Source: Streptomyces sp. SS1-1
GTDB taxonomy: Bacteria; Actinomycetota; Actinomycetes; Streptomycetales; Streptomycetaceae
Direction of reading: 5' to 3'
Assembly: GCF_008973465.1 (NCBI RefSeq)
Contig: NZ_WBXN01000004.1
Coordinates: forward strand, 4,938,501-5,002,500
DNA length: 64,000 bases
The translations under genes and the position numbers were made by a program. Below are positions 32,833 through 41,585 of this stretch, in pieces. The notes under the pieces are model-generated. The model had not been told where the DNA came from and made no database searches. It saw nothing but the letters and a program-made list of their open reading frames with translations. Positions within the stretch are counted from its first letter, which is position 1, and every line of letters begins with the position of its first letter.

Positions 32833-33325
32833 TCCCTCTTCGGCTCTGGGCGGGTTGCTGCGGCAGCTCGCCCAGGCCGTCGGCCGGCCCGCGGACGAAG
32901 CGTCGTTCGCCGACGGCCACGACCGCTGGTCCCTCTACAAGGTCGCGTCGGACACCCCCGCCGCACTGCCGCTCCTGTTCGAAGCGGTGTCCCTGGAGCC
33001 GGACGGCCCGCTGGCATCCGGCGTGGTGGGCGATGTTCTGGAACGCGTTCCGGCGGACGAGCGTGAGCGATGGGTACAGCTCCTCCCGCCCGCGGTACGT
33101 GACTTCTCGGCACGCCGGGCGCGGGAACTCGGAGTCCTGGAATCGCTCGAGCAGGGCGTCATGCCGTCAGCCGCTGTCGAGGACGCCATCGACGGCTGGT
33201 CCGACTGGCTGCAAGGGAGAGTGGTCGGTGTGACGACCGACCAGGACGTCCTGCATGTGGTCGCGAGAAAGGGCCGGACCAAGAGGATCAGGCGAGCTGC
33301 CATGGATGCTCTCCGGCCCCATTGA
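32822..33325 (+). CDS. Small cytoplasmic protein, candidate immunity partner
   Basis: A 167-residue soluble protein with no signal peptide or membrane segment. No family was recognised. It is mostly helical by composition, with two Trp-bearing parts (DRWSLYKVASDTPAALPLLFE and DAIDGWSDWLQGRVVGVTTDQDVLHVVAR). Its GTG start lies 11 bases inside the stalk-protein gene, so it is translated in step with it. Small unknown genes overlapping the 3' end of a polymorphic toxin are classically immunity genes. That role is inferred from position only. Confidence 0.75.
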   Translation: MAADPSSALGGLLRQLAQAVGRPADEASFADGHDRWSLYKVASDTPAALPLLFEAVSLEPDGPLASGVVGDVLERVPADERERWVQLLPPAVRDFSARRARELGVLESLEQGVMPSAAVEDAIDGWSDWLQGRVVGVTTDQDVLHVVARKGRTKRIRRAAMDALRPH

Positions 33326-33360
33326 GCGCTTCGCCGGCGTGAGCCGTTGAGCGAACACGG

Positions 33361-33401
33361 ACGAGGGCGCCCCCCGCCGCAAGGCAAGGGGCGCCCTTCG
33401 T
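33361..33401. terminator. Terminator between immunity candidate and pyk
   Basis: AGGGCGCCCC (33364-33373) pairs with GGGGCGCCCT (33388-33397), with ACGA/TCGT extending the stem. It lies between convergent genes. Confidence 0.75.
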
Positions 33402-33413
33402 CACGTGGTGCCG

Positions 33414-34844
33414 TCAGTCGCGGCCCTGGCCGCCCAGGTGGTGCACCCGGACCATGTTCGTCGTGCCCGGCACGCCGGGCGGGGAGCCCGCCGTGATGAC
33501 CACGATGTCGCCCTCGTGGAACAGGCCCAGCTTGACGATCTCCTGGTCGACCAGGTCGACCATCTCGTCGGTGCTGTTCACGAACGGCACCACGTGCGGC
33601 TCGACGCCCCAGCTGAGGGTCATCTGGTTGCGCGTGGACTCGTCCGTCGTGAACGCGATGATCTGCTGCGCCGCCCGGTAGCGGCTCAGACGGCGGGCGG
33701 TGTCGCCGGACTGGGTGAAGGCGACCAGGCCCTTGCCGCCGAGGAAGTCGGCGATCTCGCAGGCCGCGCGGGCGACCGAACCGCCCTGGGTGCGCGGCTT
33801 CTTGCCCGGCACCAGCGGCTGGAGGCCCTTGGAGAGCAGTTCCTGCTCGGCGACGGTGACGATCTTCGACATCGTCCGGACCGTCTCGATCGGGTACGCG
33901 CCGACCGAGGACTCCGCCGACAGCATGACCGCGTCCGCGCCGTCCAGGATCGCGTTGGCCACGTCGGACGCCTCGGCGCGGGTCGGACGGGAGTTGGTGA
34001 TCATCGACTCCATCATCTGGGTCGCCACGATCACCGGCTTCGCGTTGCGCCGGCACAGCTCGATGAGGCGCTTCTGCACCATCGGGACCTTCTCGAGCGG
34101 GTACTCGACGGCCAGGTCGCCACGCGCGACCATCACGCCGTCGAACGCCAGCACGACGTCCTCCATGTTGGCGACCGCCTGCGGCTTCTCCACCTTGGCG
34201 ATGACCGGGACGCGGCGGCCGACCTCGTCCATGACCTTGTGCACGTCCTGCACGTCGTTCGCGTCCCGCACGAAGGACAGGGCGACCAGGTCGCAGCCCA
34301 TGCGCAGCGCGAAGCGCAGGTCCTCGACGTCCTTCTCGGACAGCGCCGGCACGTTCACCGCCGCGCCCGGGAGGTTGATCCCCTTGTGGTCGGAGACGAC
34401 GCCGCCCTCGATGACGATGGTCCGCACCCGGGGGCCCTCGACCTCGACGACCTTCAGCTCGACGTTGCCGTCGTTGATGAGGATCTGGTCGCCCTTGGCG
34501 ACGTCGCCGGGGAGGCCCTTGTAGGTCGTCCCGCAGATGGACTTGTCGCCCGGGACGTCCTCGGTGGTGATGACGAACTCGTCACCGCGCTCCAGCTCGA
34601 CCGGGCCCTCGGCGAAGGTCTCCAGACGGATCTTCGGTCCCTGGAGGTCGGCCAGCACGCCGATGGCGCGGCCGGTCTCCTCGGCGGCGGCCCGCAGGCG
34701 CTCGTACCGCCCCTGGTGGTCCTCGTGGGTGCCGTGGCTGAAGTTGAAGCGGGCCACGTTCATGCCGGCTTCGATCAGCGACACGAGCTGTTCATGGGAG
34801 TCGACCGCGGGGCCGAGAGTACAAACGATTTTCGAACGGCGCAT
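33414..34844 (-). CDS. pyk: Pyruvate kinase
   Basis: Converts phosphoenolpyruvate and ADP to pyruvate and ATP, the last step of glycolysis. The 476-residue protein begins MRRSKIVCTLGPAVDSHEQL. It contains NVARFNFSHGTHEDHQ, the signature VMVARGDLAVEYPLEKVPMVQK and the ATQMMESMI segment. Length is usual for type II bacterial enzymes. It stands upstream of, and in the same direction as nothing else; ackA follows pta on the same strand to its right. A second pyk gene elsewhere is common in Streptomyces. Confidence 0.97.
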   Translation of the reverse strand: MRRSKIVCTLGPAVDSHEQLVSLIEAGMNVARFNFSHGTHEDHQGRYERLRAAAEETGRAIGVLADLQGPKIRLETFAEGPVELERGDEFVITTEDVPGDKSICGTTYKGLPGDVAKGDQILINDGNVELKVVEVEGPRVRTIVIEGGVVSDHKGINLPGAAVNVPALSEKDVEDLRFALRMGCDLVALSFVRDANDVQDVHKVMDEVGRRVPVIAKVEKPQAVANMEDVVLAFDGVMVARGDLAVEYPLEKVPMVQKRLIELCRRNAKPVIVATQMMESMITNSRPTRAEASDVANAILDGADAVMLSAESSVGAYPIETVRTMSKIVTVAEQELLSKGLQPLVPGKKPRTQGGSVARAACEIADFLGGKGLVAFTQSGDTARRLSRYRAAQQIIAFTTDESTRNQMTLSWGVEPHVVPFVNSTDEMVDLVDQEIVKLGLFHEGDIVVITAGSPPGVPGTTNMVRVHHLGGQGRD

Positions 34845-34957
34845 GGGACGATCCTATCGGTTTGTTTCGCCGCGGAATATTCCGTCTGGTGGAAAGTACA
34901 AATGAGCTGTGCTTTGCTCAGCCGTGTTACCGGGCCGTTTACCTCCGTTGCCGTCGC

Positions 34958-36172
34958 TCAGTCGCCGCCCCCGCCGACCAGAGCGTAGGTCTGCGTCGCG
35001 ATCTCCAGTTCCTCGTCCGTCGGCACCACCGCGACCGCGACCCGCGCGCCCGCCGGTGAGATCAGGCGCGCCCCGCCGCCGCGCGCCGCGTTCAGCTCCG
35101 GGTCCACGGCGAGGCCCAGCTGGTCCAGGTCCGCCAGAGCGGCCTCGCGGACCGGGGCCGCGTTCTCCCCGACCCCGGCCGTGAACACCACGGCGTCGAC
35201 CCGGCCGAGCACCGCGTAATAGGCGCCTATGTACTTCTTCAACCGGTGAATGTAGATGTCGAAGGCCAATTGCGCGCGCTCGTCGCCCTCGTCGATCCGG
35301 CGCCGGATCTCCCGCATGTCGTTGTCGCCGCAGAGCCCGACCAATCCGCTCTTCTTGTTGAGCAGGTCGTCGATTTCCGCGATGGACATTCCGGCGACCC
35401 GCGTCAAATGGAAGATGACGGCGGGATCGGTGTCACCCGATCGCGTACCCATCACGAGTCCCTCCAAGGGCGTCAGCCCCATGGAGGTGTCCACGCACCG
35501 GCCGCCCCGCACAGCGGACGCCGAGGCGCCGTTGCCGAGGTGCAGCACGATGACGTTCACCTCTTCGGGTGCCTTGCCCAGCAGCTCGGCGGCGGCCCGG
35601 GACACGTACGCGTGCGAGGTGCCGTGGAAGCCGTAGCGGCGGACGCGGTGCCGGTCGGCGGTCTCGACGTCGATGGCGTAGCGGGCGGCCGACTCCGGCA
35701 TCGTGGTGTGGAACGCCGTGTCGAAGACGGCGACCTGCGGCAGGTCCGGGCGCAGCGAGCGGGCCGTGCGGATACCGGTGAGGTTGGCCGGGTTGTGCAG
35801 GGGTGCCACCGGGATGAGCCGCTCGATCTCGGCGAGCACCGCCTCGTCCACGATCGTCGGCTCGGTGAACCGCTTGCCGCCGTGCACCACGCGGTGCCCG
35901 ATCGCGGCCAGCTCCGGCGAGTCCAGCCCGAGGCCGTCCTGCGCGAGCTCCGCCGCGACCGCCTTGAGGGCCGCGTCGTGGTCGGCGATCTGGCCGCCGC
36001 GCTCACGGCTCTCGCCGCCGCCCGTCAGCGGGGTGTGCTTCAGCCGGGAGGTCCGCTCGCCGATGCGCTCGACGAGCCCCGTGGCGAGCCGGGCGCGCTC
36101 GCGCATGTCGAGCAGCTGGTACTTCAGCGACGACGAGCCGGAGTTGAGGACGAGGACGCGGGTGGCGGTCAC
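34958..36172 (-). CDS. ackA: Acetate kinase
   Basis: Interconverts acetyl phosphate plus ADP and acetate plus ATP. The 404-residue protein has the ASKHA-fold hallmarks VLVLNSGSSSLKYQL, GHRVVHGGKRF, VFDTAFHTTMP, GFHGTSHAYVS, VLHLGNGASASAV and FTAGVGENAAPVR. GTG at 36172 overlaps the pta stop (GTGA), so enzyme levels are coupled with phosphotransacetylase. Together they form the acetate overflow and assimilation route. Confidence 0.97.
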   Translation of the reverse strand: MTATRVLVLNSGSSSLKYQLLDMRERARLATGLVERIGERTSRLKHTPLTGGGESRERGGQIADHDAALKAVAAELAQDGLGLDSPELAAIGHRVVHGGKRFTEPTIVDEAVLAEIERLIPVAPLHNPANLTGIRTARSLRPDLPQVAVFDTAFHTTMPESAARYAIDVETADRHRVRRYGFHGTSHAYVSRAAAELLGKAPEEVNVIVLHLGNGASASAVRGGRCVDTSMGLTPLEGLVMGTRSGDTDPAVIFHLTRVAGMSIAEIDDLLNKKSGLVGLCGDNDMREIRRRIDEGDERAQLAFDIYIHRLKKYIGAYYAVLGRVDAVVFTAGVGENAAPVREAALADLDQLGLAVDPELNAARGGGARLISPAGARVAVAVVPTDEELEIATQTYALVGGGGD

Positions 36173-38271
36173 GGGGCGGCGGCCTTCCGCTCGGAGGACG
36201 GGGCGGGGGACTGGGACTGGATCGCCGTGATGGCGACGGTGTTGACGATGTCCGAGACGAGGGCGCCCCGGGACAGGTCGTTGACCGGCTTGCGCAGGCC
36301 CTGCAGGACCGGGCCGACGGCGATCGCGCCGGCCGAACGCTGGACGGCCTTGTAGGTGTTGTTGCCCGTGTTGAGGTCCGGGAAGATCAGCACGGTCGCC
36401 TGCCCGGCCACGTCGGACTCCGGCAGCTTGGTCGCGGCGACCGACGGCTCCACGGCGGCGTCGTACTGGATGGGGCCCTCGATCCGCAGGTCGGGGCGGC
36501 GCGCGCGCACCAGCTCGGTCGCCGCGCGCACCTTGTCGACGTCGGCGCCCGAGCCGGACGTGCCCGTGGAGTACGACAGCATCGCGATCCGCGGCTCCAC
36601 CCCGAACCGCGCGGCCGTGGCCGCCGACTGCACGGCGATGTCGGCCAGCTGCTCGGCGTCCGGGTCCGGGTTCACCGCGCAGTCGCCGTAGACGAGGACC
36701 TTGTCGGCGAGGCACATGAAGAACACCGAGGAGACGATGGAGGCGTCCGGCTGCGTCTTGATGATCTCGAAGCCGGGCCGGATGGTCGCCGCCGTGGAGT
36801 GCACCGAACCGGACACCATGCCGTCGGCGAGCCCCTCCTGCACCATCAGCGTCCCGAAGTAGTTGACGTCGCTGACCACGTCGTACGCCAGCTCGACGGT
36901 GACCCCCTTGTGGGCCCGCAGCCGCGCGTACTTCTCGGCGAACGAGTCGCGCAGCTCGCTGGTCGCCGGGTCGATCAGCTGGGTGTCGCCGAGGTCGATA
37001 CCGAGGTCGGCGGCGGTCTTGCGGATCCGGTCGGGTGGACCGAGGAGGGTGAGGTCGCAGACGCCGCGCCGCAGCAGCACCTCGGCGGCCTGGAGCACGC
37101 GCGGCTCGGTGCCCTCCGGCAGCACGATCCGCCGGATGTCGGAGCGGGCCTGCTCCAGCAGCTTGTGCTCGAACATCATCGGCGTCACCCGGTCGGAGCT
37201 CGGCGCCGAGACCCGCCCCAGCAGGTCCCCGGTGTCGACGTACCGCTCGAACAGACCGAGCGCGACCTCCGCCTTGCGCGGGGTGGCCGCGCTCAGTTTG
37301 CCCTCCAGCGACGACAGCCGCTCGGCGGTGGCGAAGCTGTACCCGGGCACGGACAGCACCGGGGTGCCGGGCGCGAGGCGCGCGGCCAGGGTGAGGATCT
37401 CGTCGCCGGGCCGCTCGTCGAGGGTGAGCAGCACCCCGGCGATCGGCGGGGTGCCCGCGCTGTGCGCGGCCAGCGAACCGACGACCAGGTCGGCCCGGTC
37501 GCCCGGGGTGACGACCAGGCAGCCCGGGGTCAGGGCGGTCAGGAAGTTCGGCAGCATCGCGCCGCCGAACACGAAGTCCAGGGCGTCGCGCGCGAGCCCC
37601 GCGTCGTCGCCGAGCAGCACCTTCGCGTCCAGGGCCTGCACGATCTGCGCGACCGTCGGCGCCGACAGGGCGGGTTCGTCGGGGACGACGTAGCAGGGCA
37701 CGGGCAGCCGGGAGCCCAGCCGCTCGGCGATCTCGTCCCGGTCCTCGCGGGCCACCCGGTTGGTCACCACGGCGAGCACGTCGCAGCCCAGGTTCTCGTA
37801 CGCCCGGTAGGCGTTGCGCGTCTCGGCGAGCACCGACTCGGTGTTCTGCCCGCGCCCGCCGACGACCGGGATCACGGAGGCGCCGAACTCGTTGGCGAGC
37901 CGGGCGTTGAGCGACAGCTCGTCCGGGAGCTGGGTGTCGGCGAAGTCGGTGCCGAGCACCAGGACGACGTCGTAGTCGCGGGTGACCGCGTGGAAGCGGT
38001 CGACGAGCGTGGAGACCAGCTCGTCGGTGCCGCGCTCGGCCTGCAGGGCGGACGCCTCGTGGTAGTCCATGCCGTAGACCGTCGCCGGGTCCTGGGAGAG
38101 GCGGTACCGGGCGCGCAGCAGTTCGAACAGGCGGTCGGGCGAGTGGTGGACCAGCGGCCGGAACACCCCGACCCGGTCGACCTGGCGGGTCAGGAGCTCC
38201 ATCACCCCCAGCTCGACGACCTGGCGGCCGTCGCCCCGGTCGATGCCGGTCACGTACACGCTGCGCGTCAC
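36169..38271 (-). CDS. pta: Phosphate acetyltransferase
   Basis: Interconverts acetyl-CoA and acetyl phosphate. At 700 residues it is the long, three-domain form. An N-terminal BioD-like domain (about 1-210) begins with VYVTGIDRGDGRQVV in place of a normal P-loop. A DRTGG regulatory domain (about 220-340) is followed by the catalytic PTA_PTB domain (about 370-695) with KLLEQARSDIRRIVLPEGTEPRVL, GSVHSTAATIRPGFEII and PDLNTGNNTYKAVQRSAGA. The GTG at 38271 has GGAG nine bases upstream; the frame stays open far beyond it, which is a GC artefact. Confidence 0.96.
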   Translation of the reverse strand: MTRSVYVTGIDRGDGRQVVELGVMELLTRQVDRVGVFRPLVHHSPDRLFELLRARYRLSQDPATVYGMDYHEASALQAERGTDELVSTLVDRFHAVTRDYDVVLVLGTDFADTQLPDELSLNARLANEFGASVIPVVGGRGQNTESVLAETRNAYRAYENLGCDVLAVVTNRVAREDRDEIAERLGSRLPVPCYVVPDEPALSAPTVAQIVQALDAKVLLGDDAGLARDALDFVFGGAMLPNFLTALTPGCLVVTPGDRADLVVGSLAAHSAGTPPIAGVLLTLDERPGDEILTLAARLAPGTPVLSVPGYSFATAERLSSLEGKLSAATPRKAEVALGLFERYVDTGDLLGRVSAPSSDRVTPMMFEHKLLEQARSDIRRIVLPEGTEPRVLQAAEVLLRRGVCDLTLLGPPDRIRKTAADLGIDLGDTQLIDPATSELRDSFAEKYARLRAHKGVTVELAYDVVSDVNYFGTLMVQEGLADGMVSGSVHSTAATIRPGFEIIKTQPDASIVSSVFFMCLADKVLVYGDCAVNPDPDAEQLADIAVQSAATAARFGVEPRIAMLSYSTGTSGSGADVDKVRAATELVRARRPDLRIEGPIQYDAAVEPSVAATKLPESDVAGQATVLIFPDLNTGNNTYKAVQRSAGAIAVGPVLQGLRKPVNDLSRGALVSDIVNTVAITAIQSQSPAPSSERKAAAP

Positions 38272-38571
38272 GCGTGATCTCCGTTCCTCTGTCGCCGTCT
38301 CGTCCGTCGCCCGTCCCCGGGTCCCACAACGGGCCGCGACATCACCCGGTGAGAGGAGTGAAACCCTCTTGACACTACCCTTGGCCGTCGTTAGGGCGCC
38401 CGCCAGGACGGGGGGCCCGGCAGGGGGTACGCGCGGGGCCTGGGAGCCCCCGGCGCGGTCCGGAACAGGGCGGAACGGGACGGACCGGACGCAAGCGACA
38501 GGCCCCTCGGGGACGTGAAACAATCGGATCGGCTCACCGGTATCACGACAGCGAGCAGGAGACACAGCACG

Positions 38572-39597
38572 ATGCGCATCGGAGTTCTCACCGCAGGCGG
38601 CGACTGCCCCGGCCTGAACGCCGTGATCCGGTCGGTCGTGCACCGGGCCGTGACCCAGTACGGCGACGAGGTGATCGGCTTCGAGGACGGCTTCGCGGGC
38701 CTGCTCGACGGCCACTACCGCACCCTCGACCTCGACGCGGTCAGCGGCATCCTCGCCCGCGGCGGCACCATCCTCGGCTCCTCCCGGCTGGAGCGCGCGC
38801 GGCTGCGCGAGGCCTGCGAGAACGCCCCGGACATCGCCCGTGACTTCGGCATCGACGCGCTCATCCCGATCGGCGGCGAGGGCACGCTGACGGCCGCCCG
38901 CATGCTGTCGGACGCGGGCCTGCCCGTGGTCGGCGTCCCCAAGACGATCGACAACGACATCTCCTCGACGGACCGCACCTTCGGCTTCGACACCGCCGTC
39001 GGCGTCGCCACCGAGGCCATGGACCGCCTGAAGACCACCGCCGAGTCGCACCAGCGCGTCATGGTCGTCGAGGTCATGGGCCGGCACGCGGGCTGGATCG
39101 CCCTGGAGTCCGGCATGGCGGCCGGCGCGCACGGCATCTGCCTCCCGGAGCGCCCGTTCGACCCCGCCGACCTCGTCAAGATGGTCGAGGAGCGCTTCGC
39201 CCGCGGCAAGAAGTTCGCCGTGATCTGCGTGGCCGAGGGCGCCCACCCCGCCGACGGCAGCATGGACTACGGCAAGGGCGAGATCGACCAGTACGGCCAC
39301 GAGCGCTTCCAGGGCATCGGCACCGCCCTCGCCTTCGAGCTGGAGCGCCGCCTCGGCAAGGAGGCCAAGCCCGTCATCCTAGGCCACGTCCAGCGCGGCG
39401 GCGTCCCCACCGCCTACGACCGTGTCCTCGCCACCCGCTTCGGCTGGCACGCCGTGGAGGCCGCGCACCGCGGCGAGTTCGGCAGGATGACGGCCCTGCG
39501 CGGCACGGACATCGTGATGGTCCCGCTCGCGGAGGCCGTCACCGAGCTCAAGACGGTCCCCAAGGACCGCATGGACGAGGCGGAGTCGGTCTTCTAG
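38572..39597 (+). CDS. pfkA: ATP-dependent 6-phosphofructokinase
   Basis: Phosphorylates fructose-6-phosphate, committing carbon to glycolysis. The 341-residue protein has the actinobacterial PFK set GVLTAGGDCPGLNAVIRS, PIGGEGTLTAA, PKTIDNDI, EVMGRHAGWIA and HVQRGGVPTAYDR. Gly rather than Asp in GGEGT and the PKTIDND segment indicate an ATP- rather than a pyrophosphate-dependent enzyme. It is divergent from pta; CAGGAGACACAGCACG precedes the ATG. Streptomyces usually has several PFK paralogues. Confidence 0.95.
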   Translation: MRIGVLTAGGDCPGLNAVIRSVVHRAVTQYGDEVIGFEDGFAGLLDGHYRTLDLDAVSGILARGGTILGSSRLERARLREACENAPDIARDFGIDALIPIGGEGTLTAARMLSDAGLPVVGVPKTIDNDISSTDRTFGFDTAVGVATEAMDRLKTTAESHQRVMVVEVMGRHAGWIALESGMAAGAHGICLPERPFDPADLVKMVEERFARGKKFAVICVAEGAHPADGSMDYGKGEIDQYGHERFQGIGTALAFELERRLGKEAKPVILGHVQRGGVPTAYDRVLATRFGWHAVEAAHRGEFGRMTALRGTDIVMVPLAEAVTELKTVPKDRMDEAESVF

Positions 39598-39627
39598 GAG
39601 ACGTCCGGGAGACGCCGTGCGGCGGAG

Positions 39628-40374
39628 TCAGGGCGCCCCGCCCTGGACCGCCGTCCAGAAGCGCTCCACGATCCCGTCGAGGAACGCGCGGCCCGTCGCG
39701 CTGTGGTCCCCGCTGCCCGCGCCCCAGCTGAGGGTCGCGGTCATCTGCCCCTGGTACTCCTGGTGCAGCTCCCGCAGCGCGTCCTGGATCAGCCGCCGGT
39801 CCAGCGGTGCCATCGCCGCCACCGGGCGGACGTACGCCTGCCAGCGCGTCGTGACGGCGCTGCGCAGCAGGTCGGCCAGGCGCCCGTCGCGGCCCGTCAC
39901 GGTGATGAAGTCCGGGAGCGACAGTCCGAGCACCTCGGCGAGCGCGGCGGACTGGCGGTCCGTGCCCCGCCAGTCGTCGTGCTCCTCCATGCGCAGATAG
40001 GCGCGCAGGTCGTGCCCGACGGCACGGGCCACGTCCTCGGGCGCGAGGCCCCGGGCGACGCGGTGCTCGCGCAACGTCCGCGGCTTGCCGAGCAGTTCGC
40101 CCGGCGAGCACCACAGGACGCCCGCGAGGGCGGTGAGTTCGCCGTCGTCCGGCGCGACGAGTTCGCGTTCCCACGCGAGGACGAGGTCCCCGGTGACATG
40201 GGGGAGGCCGTAGGAGACCCGTATGCCGTAGGCGACGTGCTCGGGCCCCATGTTCAGGCCGGCTCTCAGGCGGCGGGCGGCCGGGGCGTCGAACGGCGGG
40301 GTGGGCGGGTTGCGGAGGCTGGAGCGACGGGAGGGCTGGTTCGGCTGAGCTTGCGGTCGGCGCACGGCCCACAC
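39628..40374 (-). CDS. Helix-turn-helix DNA-binding protein
   Basis: A 248-residue probable regulator. Residues of about 90-170 contain two XRE-like segments, LTALAGVLWCSPGELLGKPRTLREHRVARGL and VARAVGHDLRAYLRMEEHDDWRGTDRQSAALAEVLGLSLPDF. The C-terminal region (about 175-248) is a conserved helical domain of unknown role. GTG 40374 is the first start; an internal Met (NMGPEHVAYG) is an alternative. It converges with pfkA and lies downstream of the ABC importer genes on the same strand. Targets are unknown. Confidence 0.8.
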   Translation of the reverse strand: MWAVRRPQAQPNQPSRRSSLRNPPTPPFDAPAARRLRAGLNMGPEHVAYGIRVSYGLPHVTGDLVLAWERELVAPDDGELTALAGVLWCSPGELLGKPRTLREHRVARGLAPEDVARAVGHDLRAYLRMEEHDDWRGTDRQSAALAEVLGLSLPDFITVTGRDGRLADLLRSAVTTRWQAYVRPVAAMAPLDRRLIQDALRELHQEYQGQMTATLSWGAGSGDHSATGRAFLDGIVERFWTAVQGGAP

Positions 40375-40450
40375 CGTAGGACGGCCGGAATACGGTGACT
40401 ACGGTCTGTTCGGCCAGGATCACGGATCGTACGAAGATACGGCTACCGGC

Positions 40451-40462
40451 GGGTTCGAACCC
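40451..40462. promoter_or_regulatory. Palindrome GGGTTCGAACCC
   Basis: A perfect 12-base palindrome about 80 bases upstream of the HTH gene. It resembles a tRNA T-loop, but no tRNA cloverleaf can be drawn around it. It may be an operator. Confidence 0.3.
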
Positions 40463-40471
40463 TGGAGGGTG

Positions 40472-40498
40472 ACGGCGCCGCCCCCGGTGGGGCGCCGT
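40472..40498. terminator. Hairpin between importer operon and HTH gene
   Basis: ACGGCGCC pairs with GGCGCCGT around a C/G-rich bulged top. It lies about 245 bases past the last permease gene and near the HTH promoter, so its assignment is uncertain. Confidence 0.4.
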
Positions 40499-40742
40499 AC
40501 GGCCGGGCCCCGCACGGCCCCAGGGGTGCCCGCACCGGGCGAACGGCAAGCGTAGGCGGCATATTCGCTCCCGTGTGCGGCCCGGATCCCGGAACCGGCG
40601 GGCCCCTGCCCCGCTCGCGCGCGCACCCGGAACTCGAAGAGGAGTGCGGCCCGCCCCGGTGCGGCGGACCGCTCCCGGCACCCGCGGCGGCGGCTCGAAT
40701 CCGACGCCCGCCCGCATACCGCCCCCCTGAGGGACCCGCCCG

Positions 40743-41582
40743 CTACCCCTTGACCGCCCCGCCCAGCGCGAACCCGCCGCCCAGCCGGCGCGCCACCAGC
40801 ACGTACAGCAGGATCACCGGCGTCGAATACAGGATCGAGAACGCGGCCAGCTGCCCGTAGACCACCGTGCCCCGGTTGCCGAAGAACTCGTTGATGCTGA
40901 CCGCCGCCGGCATCTGGTCCGGGGTGAGCAGCAGCATGAACGGGACGAAGAAGTTCCCCCACATCATCACGAACGAGAACACGGTCACCACCGCCACACC
41001 CGGCCCCATCAGCGGCAGCACGATCCGCACCAGGGACTGCAGCGACGACGCCCCGTCCGTCCAGGCCGCCTCCTCCAGCTCCTTCGGCACCCCGTCCATG
41101 AAGTTCTTCATCAGCCAGATGGCGAACGGGAGTTGGGACGCGGCGAAGAAGAAGATCGTCCCTTCCACGGTGTCGATCAGGTTCACCTGGACGAAGAGCG
41201 CGTACACCGGCACCATGATCGCGGTGATCGGCAGGCTCGTCGCGAACAGGACCGTCAGCAGGAACGGCCGGTTGAAGCGGGACCGGAACCGCGACAGCGG
41301 ATAGGCGGCCAGCGCCGCGCACGCCACCGTCAGCAGCGTCCCGCCGCCGCACAGCAGCAGGCTGTTCAGCAGCGGGGTGAACGTGATCTCCGGGGTCATG
41401 ACGGCGTCGAAGTTGTCCAGGGTGAGGCCGTCCGGGAGCTTCACCCGCAGATCGGCGTGCGGGTCCAGGGCGGACAGCACCACCCAGGCCAGCGGGAGCA
41501 CGAACGCGGCGGCCACCACCAGCAGTCCGGCGTCGGCGGCCAGCCGGTTGGAGGCCCTGCGGGACGAGAGCGTGCGGGGCAT
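40743..41582 (-). CDS. Carbohydrate ABC transporter permease (MalG/CUT1 type)
   Basis: A 279-residue inner-membrane permease with six hydrophobic segments. The EAA loop is recognisable as EEAAWTDGASSLQSLVRIVLPLMGPG, the contact site for the ATPase. Position as last gene of a binding protein-permease-permease set fits the CUT1 MalFG arrangement. It starts three bases after the stop of the first permease. No ATPase gene is present; such systems in Streptomyces are normally energised by MsiK. Confidence 0.93.
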   Translation of the reverse strand: MPRTLSSRRASNRLAADAGLLVVAAAFVLPLAWVVLSALDPHADLRVKLPDGLTLDNFDAVMTPEITFTPLLNSLLLCGGGTLLTVACAALAAYPLSRFRSRFNRPFLLTVLFATSLPITAIMVPVYALFVQVNLIDTVEGTIFFFAASQLPFAIWLMKNFMDGVPKELEEAAWTDGASSLQSLVRIVLPLMGPGVAVVTVFSFVMMWGNFFVPFMLLLTPDQMPAAVSINEFFGNRGTVVYGQLAAFSILYSTPVILLYVLVARRLGGGFALGGAVKG

Positions 41583-41585
41583 GGC

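Larger units (their letters stand above)
40375..40742. other. 368-base intergenic region after the sugar importer
   Basis: No gene was supported. It holds the promoter of the HTH gene, a perfect 12-base palindrome and a GC-rich hairpin, each listed. The remainder, about 40500-40740, is GC-rich with no recognised element. Confidence 0.4.

Noticed and set aside
38272..39300. N-terminal extension of pta
   Set aside because: It runs antisense through pfkA; the GTG at 38271 has a ribosome-binding site and the normal Pta N-terminus.
38572..39597. Pyrophosphate-dependent phosphofructokinase
   Set aside because: The GGEGT motif has Gly where PPi-dependent enzymes have Asp.
40440..40510. Possible tRNA suggested by GGTTCGAACCC
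   Set aside because: No acceptor stem, D-arm or anticodon arm could be drawn on either strand.
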